DNA of 64,000 bases from Shewanella gelidii. Its GTDB lineage: Bacteria > Pseudomonadota > Gammaproteobacteria > Enterobacterales > Shewanellaceae. The stretch lies in contig NZ_BMPZ01000001.1 in NCBI RefSeq assembly GCF_014647855.1, forward strand, positions 434,001 through 498,000, written 5' to 3'. Below, in pieces: positions 9,789 to 18,174 of this stretch. Position numbers and translations under genes: made by a program. Below the pieces are notes generated by a model, which worked only from the letters and a program-made list of their open reading frames with translations, searched no databases and was not told the DNA's origin. The first letter of the stretch is position 1. Every line of letters begins with the position of its first letter.

Positions 9789-10582
9789 ACGAGACTTCCT
9801 TGAGATTTGCCTGTGGAACGCTTCATTAACCACACCATCAACGATTGCGGTAGGTTTGATAACAGCTTCAGCAATAGGGTAAAGCGCAGGGGAAAGTGAA
9901 TTTCGTTGTCCTTCTTACTTAACCCTGTCGCTATGTATTCCGCAGCTTCTGTCGCTGAGATTTGCATCGGCATGGCGAAGTCATTTTTATCCGTTAAGGG
10001 AGTTTTGACAAAGCCTGGGCAAATAAGACTGACTCCGATATCGGACGCCGCTAAATCAAGGCGCAAGCTATCGGCAAGATATTGCACTCCGGCTTTTGAG
10101 GCACCATAGGCCTCAGCTCGTGGCAGAGGGAGATAAACGACGCTTGAACCCATCAAAGCAAGCCTTGAACTAGCTCGAAGTAAGGGTATAAACGCCTCAA
10201 TACAATAACCTGTCGCGATCAAGTTGGTGCGGATAACACGTTCAAACAAGGCCCCATCAAACTGATTTGCATTATCAATATATTCACAGTTTCCGGCATT
10301 TAGAATGGCAAGATCTAAGGGTTGACCACCCAAAGCCTGCTGAATATACCTCGCAGCCTCTTTGATTTGCTGCACTTTGGTGATATCAAAAATCACTGAC
10401 TCAGCCCCATCAATTTCAGCCAAGGCTTCATCATTGCGACCGCAAGCAAATACTCGCCAACCCTGTTTGAGATAATATTTGGCTAATGCAGCGCCGATGC
10501 CACTACTCGCACCAGTAATAAGCACACTTTTCATTGAAGTTGCAGTCGTTTTGTAAGCATCCCTGTTTGTCGTCATACCCAT
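9785..10582 (-). CDS. Short-chain dehydrogenase/reductase
   Basis: 265 residues, classical SDR fold. Cofactor motif LITGASSGIGAALA (21-34), DLAILNAGN (NNAG-type), a catalytic Ser in LMGSSVVYLPLP and the YGASK pair (YxxxK) just after it. ICPGFVKTPLTDKNDF matches the PG..T segment. Residues beyond the core (HFPLRFTLLLKLLSNLP) suggest a membrane-near C-terminus. Substrate unknown; an SDR belongs to singlet-oxygen lipid clusters elsewhere. GAGGAG lies ahead of the ATG at 10582, and the stop of the upstream gene overlaps it as TAATG. Confidence 0.88.
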   Translation of the reverse strand: MGMTTNRDAYKTTATSMKSVLITGASSGIGAALAKYYLKQGWRVFACGRNDEALAEIDGAESVIFDITKVQQIKEAARYIQQALGGQPLDLAILNAGNCEYIDNANQFDGALFERVIRTNLIATGYCIEAFIPLLRASSRLALMGSSVVYLPLPRAEAYGASKAGVQYLADSLRLDLAASDIGVSLICPGFVKTPLTDKNDFAMPMQISATEAAEYIATGLSKKDNEIHFPLRFTLLLKLLSNLPQSLMVWLMKRSTGKSQGSLV

Positions 10583-11136
10583 TAGCCAACTCCTCGTTTT
10601 ATTTTTCGGATGACATGCCCCAAAACCGGAATCGGTTCATAAAGCATTTGGCCAACATCAAAGTAGTCTCGGTGATAACAAATTTGGTATTCATCATTGA
10701 GCTTTAAATGGCTCGAACCATCAACCAATATCGGTTTACCCGCATTCAACTTGGCATGGCTATAGGACATTTGCCAAAACAGACAAACTTGATGGGGTTG
10801 AGTGAGCCGTTCATGAATAACGAATTCAATACTTTGCACGTTGTGGTACAGCACCTCGAAGTAACGCATTAAAGCGTCTAGGCCACGAATTTGATGTAAT
10901 GGATCGATGAAACAAATATCTTTCGCATAAACTGTGTCGAGCAAATGCAAGTTATGACGATTCAGCGTTTTATAAAGGGCAATCAATGTATCCGCGGTCT
11001 GCTGCGTCATCTCCTCACTAGTTTGCGTCACAGACACTTGTTTCGCTTGAAGATTTTCTTGTGGCAATAAATCAGACTTTCGAATTGAAATATCAACAGC
11101 GTCTAAGTCGGAGGTTGTGCAATGATTTGACGCCAT
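10582..11136 (-). CDS. NTF2-like (SnoaL-type) protein
   Basis: 184 residues. The C-terminal 140 form a single NTF2-like cone: LIALYKTLNRHNLHLLDTVY, FIDPLHQIRGLDALMRYFE, FVIHERLTQPHQVCLFWQM, then a closing GSSHLKLND. The N-terminal 40 residues are polar and without recognised features. NTF2-like proteins can be small enzymes (isomerases, hydrolases) or binding proteins, and this one could act on the oxidised lipid made by its neighbours; that is inference. AAGGAA precedes the ATG at 11136; the gap to phrB is 27 bases. Confidence 0.75.
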   Translation of the reverse strand: MASNHCTTSDLDAVDISIRKSDLLPQENLQAKQVSVTQTSEEMTQQTADTLIALYKTLNRHNLHLLDTVYAKDICFIDPLHQIRGLDALMRYFEVLYHNVQSIEFVIHERLTQPHQVCLFWQMSYSHAKLNAGKPILVDGSSHLKLNDEYQICYHRDYFDVGQMLYEPIPVLGHVIRKIKRGVG

Positions 11137-11163
11137 CTGAAGGTTCCTTACTGGATAATCAGT

Positions 11164-12597
11164 TTAATTTGCCTTAATCACACTAAGTACATCTATCGCT
11201 CTTACCCTTGCTTGTTTGTGCTCAACAATTGCGGCGGGATAAGTATCCCCCGTTAGTAAATCCTTGCGAACCATAGGCAGAGGCTGAAACAAAGCTCTAC
11301 CTGATACATGCGCCAGCTCTGGCACAAACTTACGAATGAAGTCTCCTTGAGGATCAAATTTTTGCGCTTGCGTTACCGGGTTAAAAACTCTGAAATAGGG
11401 CTGGGCATCACACCCGGTTCCTGCAGACCATTGCCAGCCTCCATTATTCGCCGCCAAATCACCGTCAATCAGCTTGGTTTTGAAATATGTCTCTCCCCAT
11501 CGCCAATCAATTAATAAATGCTTACAGAGGAAGCTTGCAACAATCATCCGTAGCCGATTATGCATCCAACCGGTTTGATTCAATTGGCGCATGGCAGCAT
11601 CGACAATAGGATAACCCGTCCGCCCTTCACACCACGCTTGAAAGTCCTGCTGTCGATTCGACCAAATGATACGGTCAGCGTTGTGCTTAAAGTTTTGTCC
11701 TTTACTTAATCGAGGAAACGCAACCAATAAATGCCGATAAAAATCGCGCCAAATCAGTTCGTTTAACCATGTTCTGCCGTCACTACTTTCATCAACAAGC
11801 ACGTCAGGAAACTCGCTCAGAAGCGCTACTAGGCATTGTTTTGGGCTCAAGACACCGATGGCTAAATAGGGAGACAGCTGGCTAGTCCCTGCAACAGCTG
11901 GAAAATCTCGGACCTCTTTGTATTGGCCAACCTGTTGGCTCACAAAGGCTTTCAGGCACTGCTGAGCCACTTGCTCTCCCGCTTGCCAAGCCCCACTCGA
12001 TGTTTTAGGCGCCAGTAATTGGAGACTCGATTTCTGCGATGCACTGGGGGGCGTTGGTATTGCCACTGGTTTATCAATTAATCCCCACTGGCGTTGCCGT
12101 GCATGTTGGCACCAACGCTGACGAAATGGCGTAAATACTTTATACATTGCTCCGGATTGGTTCTTTACTGAACCGGGAGGCAAAATACAGTGTTGGCTTG
12201 TGAGTAATAAATCGCACGAAATAGAGTTTAGTGCAGACTGAACATCACGATCTCGTTGAATTTCGTTCCACTCAGGATCTTCACTGGCATAAACGGCATC
12301 AATGTTATTTTCAATACAATATTGTGTCAGCGTTGTCGTAATATCTTGATAAAGATCGACATGGATAAGCTCAAAATCAATGCCTACCTCCACCAGCTCT
12401 TGCGCCAATAATTGAAGGTGCCGCTCAATAAAGTCTATTTGTATCGGCGCAACACTGTGTTGTTGCCATTGCTCAGGGCTGGCAATAAACAAAGCTCGTA
12501 CTTGGCTATCACCGATTTTTGCGGCTTCAATTGCGGCTGTGAGTGCTTGATTGTCCATCAGGCGTAAGTCTTGCCGAAACCACATTAGTTTATTCAT
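11164..12597 (-). CDS. phrB: Deoxyribodipyrimidine photolyase (CPD class I)
   Basis: Light-driven repair of cyclobutane pyrimidine dimers in DNA. 477 residues, against 472 in E. coli. N-terminal antenna-binding Rossmann domain (MWFRQDLRLMDNQAL at 5-19, and KVFTPFRQRW in the linker). The C-terminal FAD domain has the family hallmarks NELIWRDFYRHLL, GRTGYPIVDAAMRQL, GWMHNRLRM and DGDLAANNGGWQWSAGTG, with the Trp residues of the electron-transfer chain. It sits in the same operon as, and directly after, the DUF523/DUF1722 gene, echoing the ybgA-phr pair of E. coli. AAGGTG lies upstream of the ATG. Confidence 0.95.
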   Translation of the reverse strand: MNKLMWFRQDLRLMDNQALTAAIEAAKIGDSQVRALFIASPEQWQQHSVAPIQIDFIERHLQLLAQELVEVGIDFELIHVDLYQDITTTLTQYCIENNIDAVYASEDPEWNEIQRDRDVQSALNSISCDLLLTSQHCILPPGSVKNQSGAMYKVFTPFRQRWCQHARQRQWGLIDKPVAIPTPPSASQKSSLQLLAPKTSSGAWQAGEQVAQQCLKAFVSQQVGQYKEVRDFPAVAGTSQLSPYLAIGVLSPKQCLVALLSEFPDVLVDESSDGRTWLNELIWRDFYRHLLVAFPRLSKGQNFKHNADRIIWSNRQQDFQAWCEGRTGYPIVDAAMRQLNQTGWMHNRLRMIVASFLCKHLLIDWRWGETYFKTKLIDGDLAANNGGWQWSAGTGCDAQPYFRVFNPVTQAQKFDPQGDFIRKFVPELAHVSGRALFQPLPMVRKDLLTGDTYPAAIVEHKQARVRAIDVLSVIKAN

Positions 12598-12671
12598 TTT
12601 GTCACTTCACCTTAAACCAAGCGCTTTGAGAGATATCATCTGTAGACTGGAACAGAAACAGCTAAAGCGCC

Positions 12672-13625
12672 TCAGTAGGCGTAGCGTAGCTTGAGTTCTT
12701 CAGGATGCGGATTTAAATACACTTGCTCTTCGATATATGGGGTTGGATATTCTCGCAAGTAATGATTAATCAGCGTAATCGGCACAAGGAGAGGCAATAA
12801 ACCTTCTCGATACTTCATGATCGACTCACTTAGTTCTTCTTTTTGAGGCTTACTCAAATGCTTTTTGAAATACCCTTGAATGTGCTGCAACGTACTCGTG
12901 TGGTTTTTGCGAGTCGCTCTATTTTTCAACGCCCCCATGAACCCCGCAAAATAGCTTGTTGCGACTTGCTGAAGATCTTGAATATCTGCAAGCAAGGGAC
13001 CCAGTTCACGATAGGACTGTGGATGGTGCGCCATCAATAAATACTTATAACGGGAGTGAAACTGAATCAACTTATGTTTCGTGAGCCCCTCGGCCAGCAT
13101 GCAATGCCAATCATGATGGGCATAAACACGGGTAAAAAAGTTTTCCCTAAGCACCATATCGTGCAACCGTCCAGACTCCTCAACAGGCAAATATGGATAT
13201 TGCTTCATCAATTCTCGAGCAAACACGCCAATGCCTTCACGCACTCCATCATTCGAGTTTGGCTTGTATTCGGTCACGCGCTCCATGCCACATGTAGGCG
13301 ACTTCGCACACAGAATATACCCACCCAAAAAATCAAGTTGTGAAACTTTGTCTTCACTATAACGATTCAACTGCTCAGTAACGTCAAGGCTGCCATCAGC
13401 GCTACGAATATGAATCACTTCGCCCTCTCGAACTAGCCGAACACTTTTTCGCGGCGCGCCCATACCGATTGCCATTTCAGGACAAATCGGTACGAATCGA
13501 AAATGATCCACTAATTCTTTTTGGCAGTAATGGGATGCTTTATGCCCACCGTCAAAACGAACTTCTTGACCGAGCAAACAGCCACTGATACCAATTTGGA
13601 TCTGCTTAGGGGAAAATGCTGCCAT
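12672..13625 (-). CDS. DUF523-DUF1722 protein (TudS-like domain + YbgA domain), first gene of the operon
   Basis: 317 residues in two domains. Residues about 9-150 are DUF523: cysteines in SGCLLG (16), ICPE (48) and KSPTCG (112) with Glu50, the spacing expected for the [4Fe-4S] ligands and acid of the thiouracil desulfidase TudS. Residues about 180-310 are DUF1722 (YbgA-like): FHSRYKYLLMAHHPQSYRELG and LREYPTPYIEEQVYLNPHP. The start is the ATG at 13625 with GAAGGAGT just upstream; the frame extends to 13670 but has no site there. It leads the operon and is followed by phrB. A role in removing sulfur from modified or damaged pyrimidines is an inference from the domain. Confidence 0.85.
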   Translation of the reverse strand: MAAFSPKQIQIGISGCLLGQEVRFDGGHKASHYCQKELVDHFRFVPICPEMAIGMGAPRKSVRLVREGEVIHIRSADGSLDVTEQLNRYSEDKVSQLDFLGGYILCAKSPTCGMERVTEYKPNSNDGVREGIGVFARELMKQYPYLPVEESGRLHDMVLRENFFTRVYAHHDWHCMLAEGLTKHKLIQFHSRYKYLLMAHHPQSYRELGPLLADIQDLQQVATSYFAGFMGALKNRATRKNHTSTLQHIQGYFKKHLSKPQKEELSESIMKYREGLLPLLVPITLINHYLREYPTPYIEEQVYLNPHPEELKLRYAY

Positions 13626-13650
13626 TGAATACTCCTTCAGTTGGCTTAAA

Positions 13651-13682
13651 TCCTTATACGAATTAAGCATGTGCGGAGATCA
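13651..13682 (-). promoter_or_regulatory. Candidate ECF-sigma (ChrR-class) promoter of the ten-gene operon
   Basis: On the minus strand, TGATCT (13682-13677), 16 bases, then CGTATAAGGA (13660-13651), ending about 25 bases before the ATG at 13625. This resembles the TGATC...TA-AGA type promoters recognised by the RpoE sigma factor that pairs with ChrR in Rhodobacter and vibrios. It lies between a terminator (13703-13739) and the first gene, where a promoter is needed. The match is by eye and from memory of the consensus. Confidence 0.5.
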
Positions 13683-13702
13683 GCTTTTTGTACAGCCAAT
13701 TG

Positions 13703-13739
13703 CAAAAAAACAAAAAAGCGTCAATCAAATGATTGACGC
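13703..13739 (-). terminator. Terminator after the DUF368 gene
   Basis: 9-bp perfect stem GCGTCAATC (13718-13726 / 13731-13739) with a four-base loop, followed on the minus strand by two long T runs (13703-13717). It ends the transcript of the upstream DUF368 gene and so isolates the ten-gene operon. Confidence 0.88.
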
Positions 13740-13772
13740 CTTCAAAAACAAGCCATTGTATTGCAAGTAAGT

Positions 13773-14684
13773 CTAATCAGCGGCGAACTTCTCTAATCCC
13801 CACACCAGCATAATTCCCGCCAACATGGCGGCAACAGCAAAAACAATTTGCGGTTCATGACCAGTGACCTCTAAAAATTGGTTAGGCAAGAGGTTCTCTT
13901 GCACTAGAGGAACTTGTTCCCCGCGAGAGTTTGTGCGCCAAGTTAGAGTTTGTTTCCACGGCCATATTTTGCCGAGAGTCCCCAACATTAACCCGGTCAA
14001 AAAAACTAAGGTCGCATCGTGCCAGCGCCGCAACATCGCCGACAACAAGTGGCTAAACGTTAAAATGCCAAATAAAGCACCGCAGGCAAAACACATAATA
14101 ATCGCAACATCTAAGCTTTTTACGGCGCCCAAAATTGGGGTATATAACCCCATCAGCAATAAGATAAAACTGCCAGAAATTCCAGGTAATACCATGGCGC
14201 AAATCGCAATACTGCCTGCAATCATAATATTTAGATAAGTTGGTTGTAGTGCAATGGGATTGAGAATGGTAATTGCCCAAGCAAATAAGATCCCGGCGAT
14301 AAATAATATGACACGAGCAGGCGTAATGCCTTGAACCTGCTTAAGCATATGAATAACTGAGATAATGATGAGTCCAAAAAAGAACGACCATACCGGAATG
14401 GGGTGATGACTGAGCAACCATGAAATAAGCTTAGCGAGGGTAAAGATACTGGTCAGAATTCCAGCTAAAAGGACGCCTAAAAACGTACCATTGACGTGTA
14501 TAAACGCAGCTTTCAAGCCCTGCTTGCGGATAACATCAATTAAACTTGGATTTATTTTTCGAACACTATTGAGCAATGTATCCAAGATCCCTGTAATAAA
14601 AGCGATTGTGCCCCCGGAAACCCCCGGTACAACATCCGCGGCGCCCATTGCCAATCCTTTAAGATACACAAACAAGTACTTCAA
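13773..14684 (-). CDS. DUF368 membrane protein, polyprenyl-phosphate transporter (PopT/UptA-like)
   Basis: 303 residues, about eight membrane segments. The family start MGAADVVPGVSGGTIAFITG (about 13-32) is intact and is echoed by a second half (AICAMVLPGISGSFILLLMG, about 160-180), showing the inverted internal repeat typical of DUF368. Members have been shown to return undecaprenyl phosphate across the inner membrane for cell-wall and polysaccharide synthesis. A hydrophilic loop at about 255-280 (GRE..P...N.LP) is variable. The gene is transcribed alone, with its own terminator. Confidence 0.88.
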   Translation of the reverse strand: MKYLFVYLKGLAMGAADVVPGVSGGTIAFITGILDTLLNSVRKINPSLIDVIRKQGLKAAFIHVNGTFLGVLLAGILTSIFTLAKLISWLLSHHPIPVWSFFFGLIIISVIHMLKQVQGITPARVILFIAGILFAWAITILNPIALQPTYLNIMIAGSIAICAMVLPGISGSFILLLMGLYTPILGAVKSLDVAIIMCFACGALFGILTFSHLLSAMLRRWHDATLVFLTGLMLGTLGKIWPWKQTLTWRTNSRGEQVPLVQENLLPNQFLEVTGHEPQIVFAVAAMLAGIMLVWGLEKFAAD

Positions 14685-14897
14685 CTTTTCGTCCTTTTTG
14701 TCATTTCAAGCGGCGAATTATATCAACCGCTTGCGGTTTGTGTGTTTTTTTTTATGCGAAATGAAGTCATTAGGCAATCCTTTTAACTTCCAGATAAACA
14801 GAGCGTTCCCTCTCGAACACTAGTCATCAGGATTTGTTTGCTGCTACACTCATCCGACCAGAAAAATGTGACCCACATCAAACTAAAAGGACATTCA

Positions 14898-15377
14898 ATG
14901 GACGCCTCGACAGCCAATCATGTGTTATCCCTTTACCAAAAAACACAAAAGTATCCTTTTGGTGACAAAATTTTTTCGATGATGGTTGCTCGTACGGCGC
15001 CCTACTTTGCAACAGTCAAACCCCTCATCACTCATTTGGAACCCAATCGTTGCGAGTGCATGGTTCCAAAGCGACGTGCGGTTCATAACCACATAAAAAC
15101 GGTGCATGTAATTGCAATCTGTAATGGCCTAGAAATGGCTATGGGTGTGATGGCCGAAGCATCAATCCCTAAGCATTTACGCTGGATCCCCAAAGGAATG
15201 AATGTTGAATATACTGCCAAAGCAGGAAGTGATATTCGCTGTGTCGCGACCGTTGAACCTGAGCAGTGGCAAGTCGGTGACTTGTATGTGAATGTGACCG
15301 CTTACGATACTCAAGGTATCGAAGTGGTAAAAGGGCACATCAAACTGTGGATCTCTGAAAAACCGAGTAAGCAGTAG
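14898..15377 (+). CDS. Hotdog-fold protein, DUF4442/thioesterase-like
   Basis: 159 residues. The sequence reads as one hotdog domain: a helix-rich start (MMVARTAPYFATVKPLITHLEPNRC), the central NHIKTVHVIAICNGLEMAMGVMAE that corresponds to the hotdog helix N.......A.....EL, then strands ending VVKGHIKLWISEK. This fits the DUF4442 group of acyl-CoA-thioesterase-like proteins; no catalytic Asp/Glu is obvious, so activity is uncertain. AAAGGA lies eight bases before the ATG at 14898; the 20-codon upstream extension (14838) has no site. Confidence 0.72.
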   Translation: MDASTANHVLSLYQKTQKYPFGDKIFSMMVARTAPYFATVKPLITHLEPNRCECMVPKRRAVHNHIKTVHVIAICNGLEMAMGVMAEASIPKHLRWIPKGMNVEYTAKAGSDIRCVATVEPEQWQVGDLYVNVTAYDTQGIEVVKGHIKLWISEKPSKQ

Positions 15378-15469
15378 ATTGGGCACCTGTTGAATGACTT
15401 GCATTCGAGGCTTTGCAGTCGTTGCCAGTATAAGGCATCATTTCACCATTAAAAAATGCAAGGATAGCA

Positions 15470-16591
15470 GTGACAGTGCAGACGCCATCTCGGTTGTACC
15501 AATTAGATGCTATCCGTGGCTTCGCACTCCTTGGCATTCTATTTTTGAATGTCTATTTTTTTAATAGCCCAACCTATGGTTATCCAACCCCTTCTGCACC
15601 CAGCGCACTAGATATCAGCATAGATATTTTTGCTAGTCTATTTTTAGAAACTCGTTTTATTAGTCTCTTCTCGATGCTATTTGGCGCAGGCTTACTCCTT
15701 CAATATCAACAGCTCGAGCAAAAAGGAAAACCCGCCTATCAAAACATCTCTTCTCGACTGAAATGGCTGATTGTAATTGGGTTTTGTCATAGCACCCTGA
15801 TATGGTCTGGCGACATTTTACTGACCTATGCCGTTTGCGCTTATGTTGCACTGCACTATAGAGAACTCCAAGGCAAAGCACTCATTTACAAAGGCAGCCA
15901 GTTCGTCGCATTCGGATTATTATTAACTTACGCTCTCACACTTTGGGTTGGCTACGAACCATTTACACAAGACTCAATACTTTACATCGATGAATTAGCG
16001 CAGCTCAAATCCGGTTATTTCAATCAACTAGCCGACCAACTCTTGATGACGGTGTTTACTCTCGTCTCTCTGCCTTTGAGTTCGCTTTGGTATATCAGTG
16101 GCCTCATGCTCATAGGTATGGGGTTGTTCAAGCACAAAATTTTTGAAAAGGGCCTGCCTTTAAAATGGTTAAAGCTTTGTGTATATGCCACGGTCACGCT
16201 TTTTATCATCGACATGACGCTGCAACAATCTTCAATTCAAGAACTCTTTTTACTTGCAGAGTTTTGTACGATGTTCGGTGGTCTATTTGGTGCTTTAATC
16301 TACCTTCATTGCATTGTTCAGCTATGCTCGAGCAACAATCGGTGCACTGTTTTACAAAAAATTGGGCGATTATCACTCACTTTATATCTGAGTCAGTCAA
16401 TCGTCGGAGTATTCATTTTCCGGTATTGCTTCCCGCAAACGTTTGTTGCGTTTGAACGCATTGATTACATCTTATTTGCTCTATTATTTTCAGCGGTTCA
16501 GATATTGTTTGCTTGGGGATATTTCAAATTATTCAAACAAGGCCCGATGGAAAAACTTTGGCGAACACTCGCATGGGGTCAAAAATCATAG
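15470..16591 (+). CDS. DUF418 (YeiB-type) multi-pass membrane protein
   Basis: 373 residues and about ten hydrophobic segments. It begins with the family signature RLYQLDAIRGFALLGILFLNV (8-28), which is related to acyltransferase-3 proteins, and continues with FISLFSMLFGAGL (the FSLLFG motif). The C-terminal DUF418 domain holds IGRLSLTLYLSQSIVGVFIF (the GR.ALTNYL.QS-type motif). Function unknown. The start is GTG at 15470, with AAGGA six bases upstream. It stands alone between a thioesterase-like gene and a convergent solute-binding protein gene. Confidence 0.87.
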   Translation: MTVQTPSRLYQLDAIRGFALLGILFLNVYFFNSPTYGYPTPSAPSALDISIDIFASLFLETRFISLFSMLFGAGLLLQYQQLEQKGKPAYQNISSRLKWLIVIGFCHSTLIWSGDILLTYAVCAYVALHYRELQGKALIYKGSQFVAFGLLLTYALTLWVGYEPFTQDSILYIDELAQLKSGYFNQLADQLLMTVFTLVSLPLSSLWYISGLMLIGMGLFKHKIFEKGLPLKWLKLCVYATVTLFIIDMTLQQSSIQELFLLAEFCTMFGGLFGALIYLHCIVQLCSSNNRCTVLQKIGRLSLTLYLSQSIVGVFIFRYCFPQTFVAFERIDYILFALLFSAVQILFAWGYFKLFKQGPMEKLWRTLAWGQKS

Positions 16592-16687
16592 CTTGAAAAA
16601 GCCACAAAATTGCGGGGTTGTGGGTGGTTTTCATGCAATCAAAACAGAACCAGTATCAAAGAGCGATACGCAAGGCCGCTTAATAAA

Positions 16688-17464
16688 TCAATTACGCGTC
16701 GGAGCGTGAACGCTTTTATCTAGACTAAGGTAGGCATCAAATAACTGCTCAAACCGTCCATCAAGTTTCATCTTTTCGATTTGACTGACAAACTGATTGC
16801 GAATGTTTACATCTTGAAAGAGAAAGCCGTTTGGATTGGTATTTAATAAAGGGAAGACATCGACCCCTTGCTCAGCGGCGATGAGTGATTGTTCGATCAT
16901 TTTTAAACGATAATAGTTAAAAATGTTCTTATCCAGCTGGATCACATCAACGCGTTCAGTAAACAACATCTTCACCTGCTGCGCTTGGTTATGGGTTTCT
17001 CTATAATACGGGTTATCTGTTGCCATGGCCGTATATCCGCCCCCTAAGACCACTTTTGCTCCCTGCCAAGACAAAAGGCTGTGCTGTTTTAAGGCCGCGA
17101 TATCATCGAATTGATATTTATTTTTAGACAATGCAAAGAAGTAGTTTTCATAGTGATACAGCACACCAGAAAAATATCCCATTAACCCGGAGTGTTCGAT
17201 ATTAATTAGATTAATATCACAAACCACATCAATTTGACGTGTTTTAAAAGCATGGATCCGGCGCGCATAAGGTAAGTAGACATTTTCAACTTCATATCCC
17301 AAAGGCTTAAATGCTTCTTTAACCATATCCACCAAAATGCCATTATTTGAGCTAGGCATCACCCAAGGGGCAAGGGTATCTCCAAACGCTACCGTCAATT
17401 TCTTTGCGTGACTTGGAAAAGCCAACAACAAACACAAACTGAACAAGCGAATAGTATTGAGCAA
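16688..17464 (-). CDS. Lone periplasmic solute-binding protein (SBP_bac_3 family)
   Basis: 258 residues. A signal peptide at about 1-20 (LFSLCLLLAFPSHA|KKL) is followed by a family-3 binding fold: LTVAFGDTLAPWVMPSSNNGILVDMVKEAF, LPYARRIHAFKTRQIDVVCD, then NPNGFLFQ and a final F..QIEKMKLDGRFEQLFDAYL. Such proteins bind amino acids or small polar solutes. No permease or ATPase gene is adjacent, so it either feeds a distant transporter or is a stand-alone sensor-type protein. The start must be TTG (17464), placed behind AGAGGGGG; no ATG exists before the signal peptide. Confidence 0.83.
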   Translation of the reverse strand: MLNTIRLFSLCLLLAFPSHAKKLTVAFGDTLAPWVMPSSNNGILVDMVKEAFKPLGYEVENVYLPYARRIHAFKTRQIDVVCDINLINIEHSGLMGYFSGVLYHYENYFFALSKNKYQFDDIAALKQHSLLSWQGAKVVLGGGYTAMATDNPYYRETHNQAQQVKMLFTERVDVIQLDKNIFNYYRLKMIEQSLIAAEQGVDVFPLLNTNPNGFLFQDVNIRNQFVSQIEKMKLDGRFEQLFDAYLSLDKSVHAPTRN

Positions 17465-17622
17465 TCTCGCCCCCTCTTTGAAAATGAAAACGTTTAGGAA
17501 ATTTGTTTAATGATTATAGTGTAGCCAGTAAATGCGGCAATCAAGTGACTAAAACAGAGAAAGACCTCAGAAAACCTAAATTGGTAATCTAGACAACAAG
17601 CTATCATAAGACACGCTACACT

Positions 17623-18036
17623 ATGCCTCTAAATGAAAATGAACGCGACCCCGATGTCGAACAAGTTCAAAGGAATTCATACCTATTGAAATATTTAAAT
17701 TGTATTTTTGCAATATGCTTTCTTGGTGGATTGAGCTGGTTAGTCCAGCAACATAAATTGCCAGTATTTGTTAGCTACATATACATTGTATTCAACGGCA
17801 CTGTCGCTCTAGCCTACCTCTATGACAAATGGGCCGCGATTCGACAGCATACTCGTATCGCAGAGTATCAACTCCACATCTTATCTCTCGTGGGCGGCTG
17901 GCCTCTGGCGGCAATCATGCAATTCGCAGTGCGCCATAAAATAAGTAAACCCCGATTCCAATTTTGGTTTCATATCACATGGCTCAGTCATGTCTCCATA
18001 TTTTTAGCCGCGTTTTGGCTAACCTATCCTTCATAG
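17623..18036 (+). CDS. DUF1294 small membrane protein
   Basis: 137 residues with three or four membrane segments. The family core is ALAYLYDKWAAIRQHTRIAE (about 64-83) followed by HILSLVGGWPLAAIMQFAVRHKISKPRFQFWF, i.e. the YG.DK..A....RI.E...H.L.L.GG.PGA......RHKT.K..F pattern. Many relatives carry an N-terminal cold-shock domain; it is missing here. Function unknown. There is no good ribosome-binding site before the ATG at 17623, so the start is a little uncertain. Confidence 0.82.
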   Translation: MPLNENERDPDVEQVQRNSYLLKYLNCIFAICFLGGLSWLVQQHKLPVFVSYIYIVFNGTVALAYLYDKWAAIRQHTRIAEYQLHILSLVGGWPLAAIMQFAVRHKISKPRFQFWFHITWLSHVSIFLAAFWLTYPS

Positions 18037-18174
18037 GCGCACGCATAACCTTCATACACATACAGACTGAACACCAAACGATTTCATGGGGATTCACCTG
18101 CGAACAATAGATCACTTTACCCGTAGCCACAGCTTCAGTACCATGAGCGGCAATTAATACAGGAGAACTCATTC

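Noticed and set aside
14725..14748. AACCGC/GCGGTT hairpin with long T run upstream of the hotdog-protein gene
   Set aside because: It faces into the plus strand with no plus-strand gene ending before it, and the T run is separated from the stem by several bases; probably chance or a leader structure.
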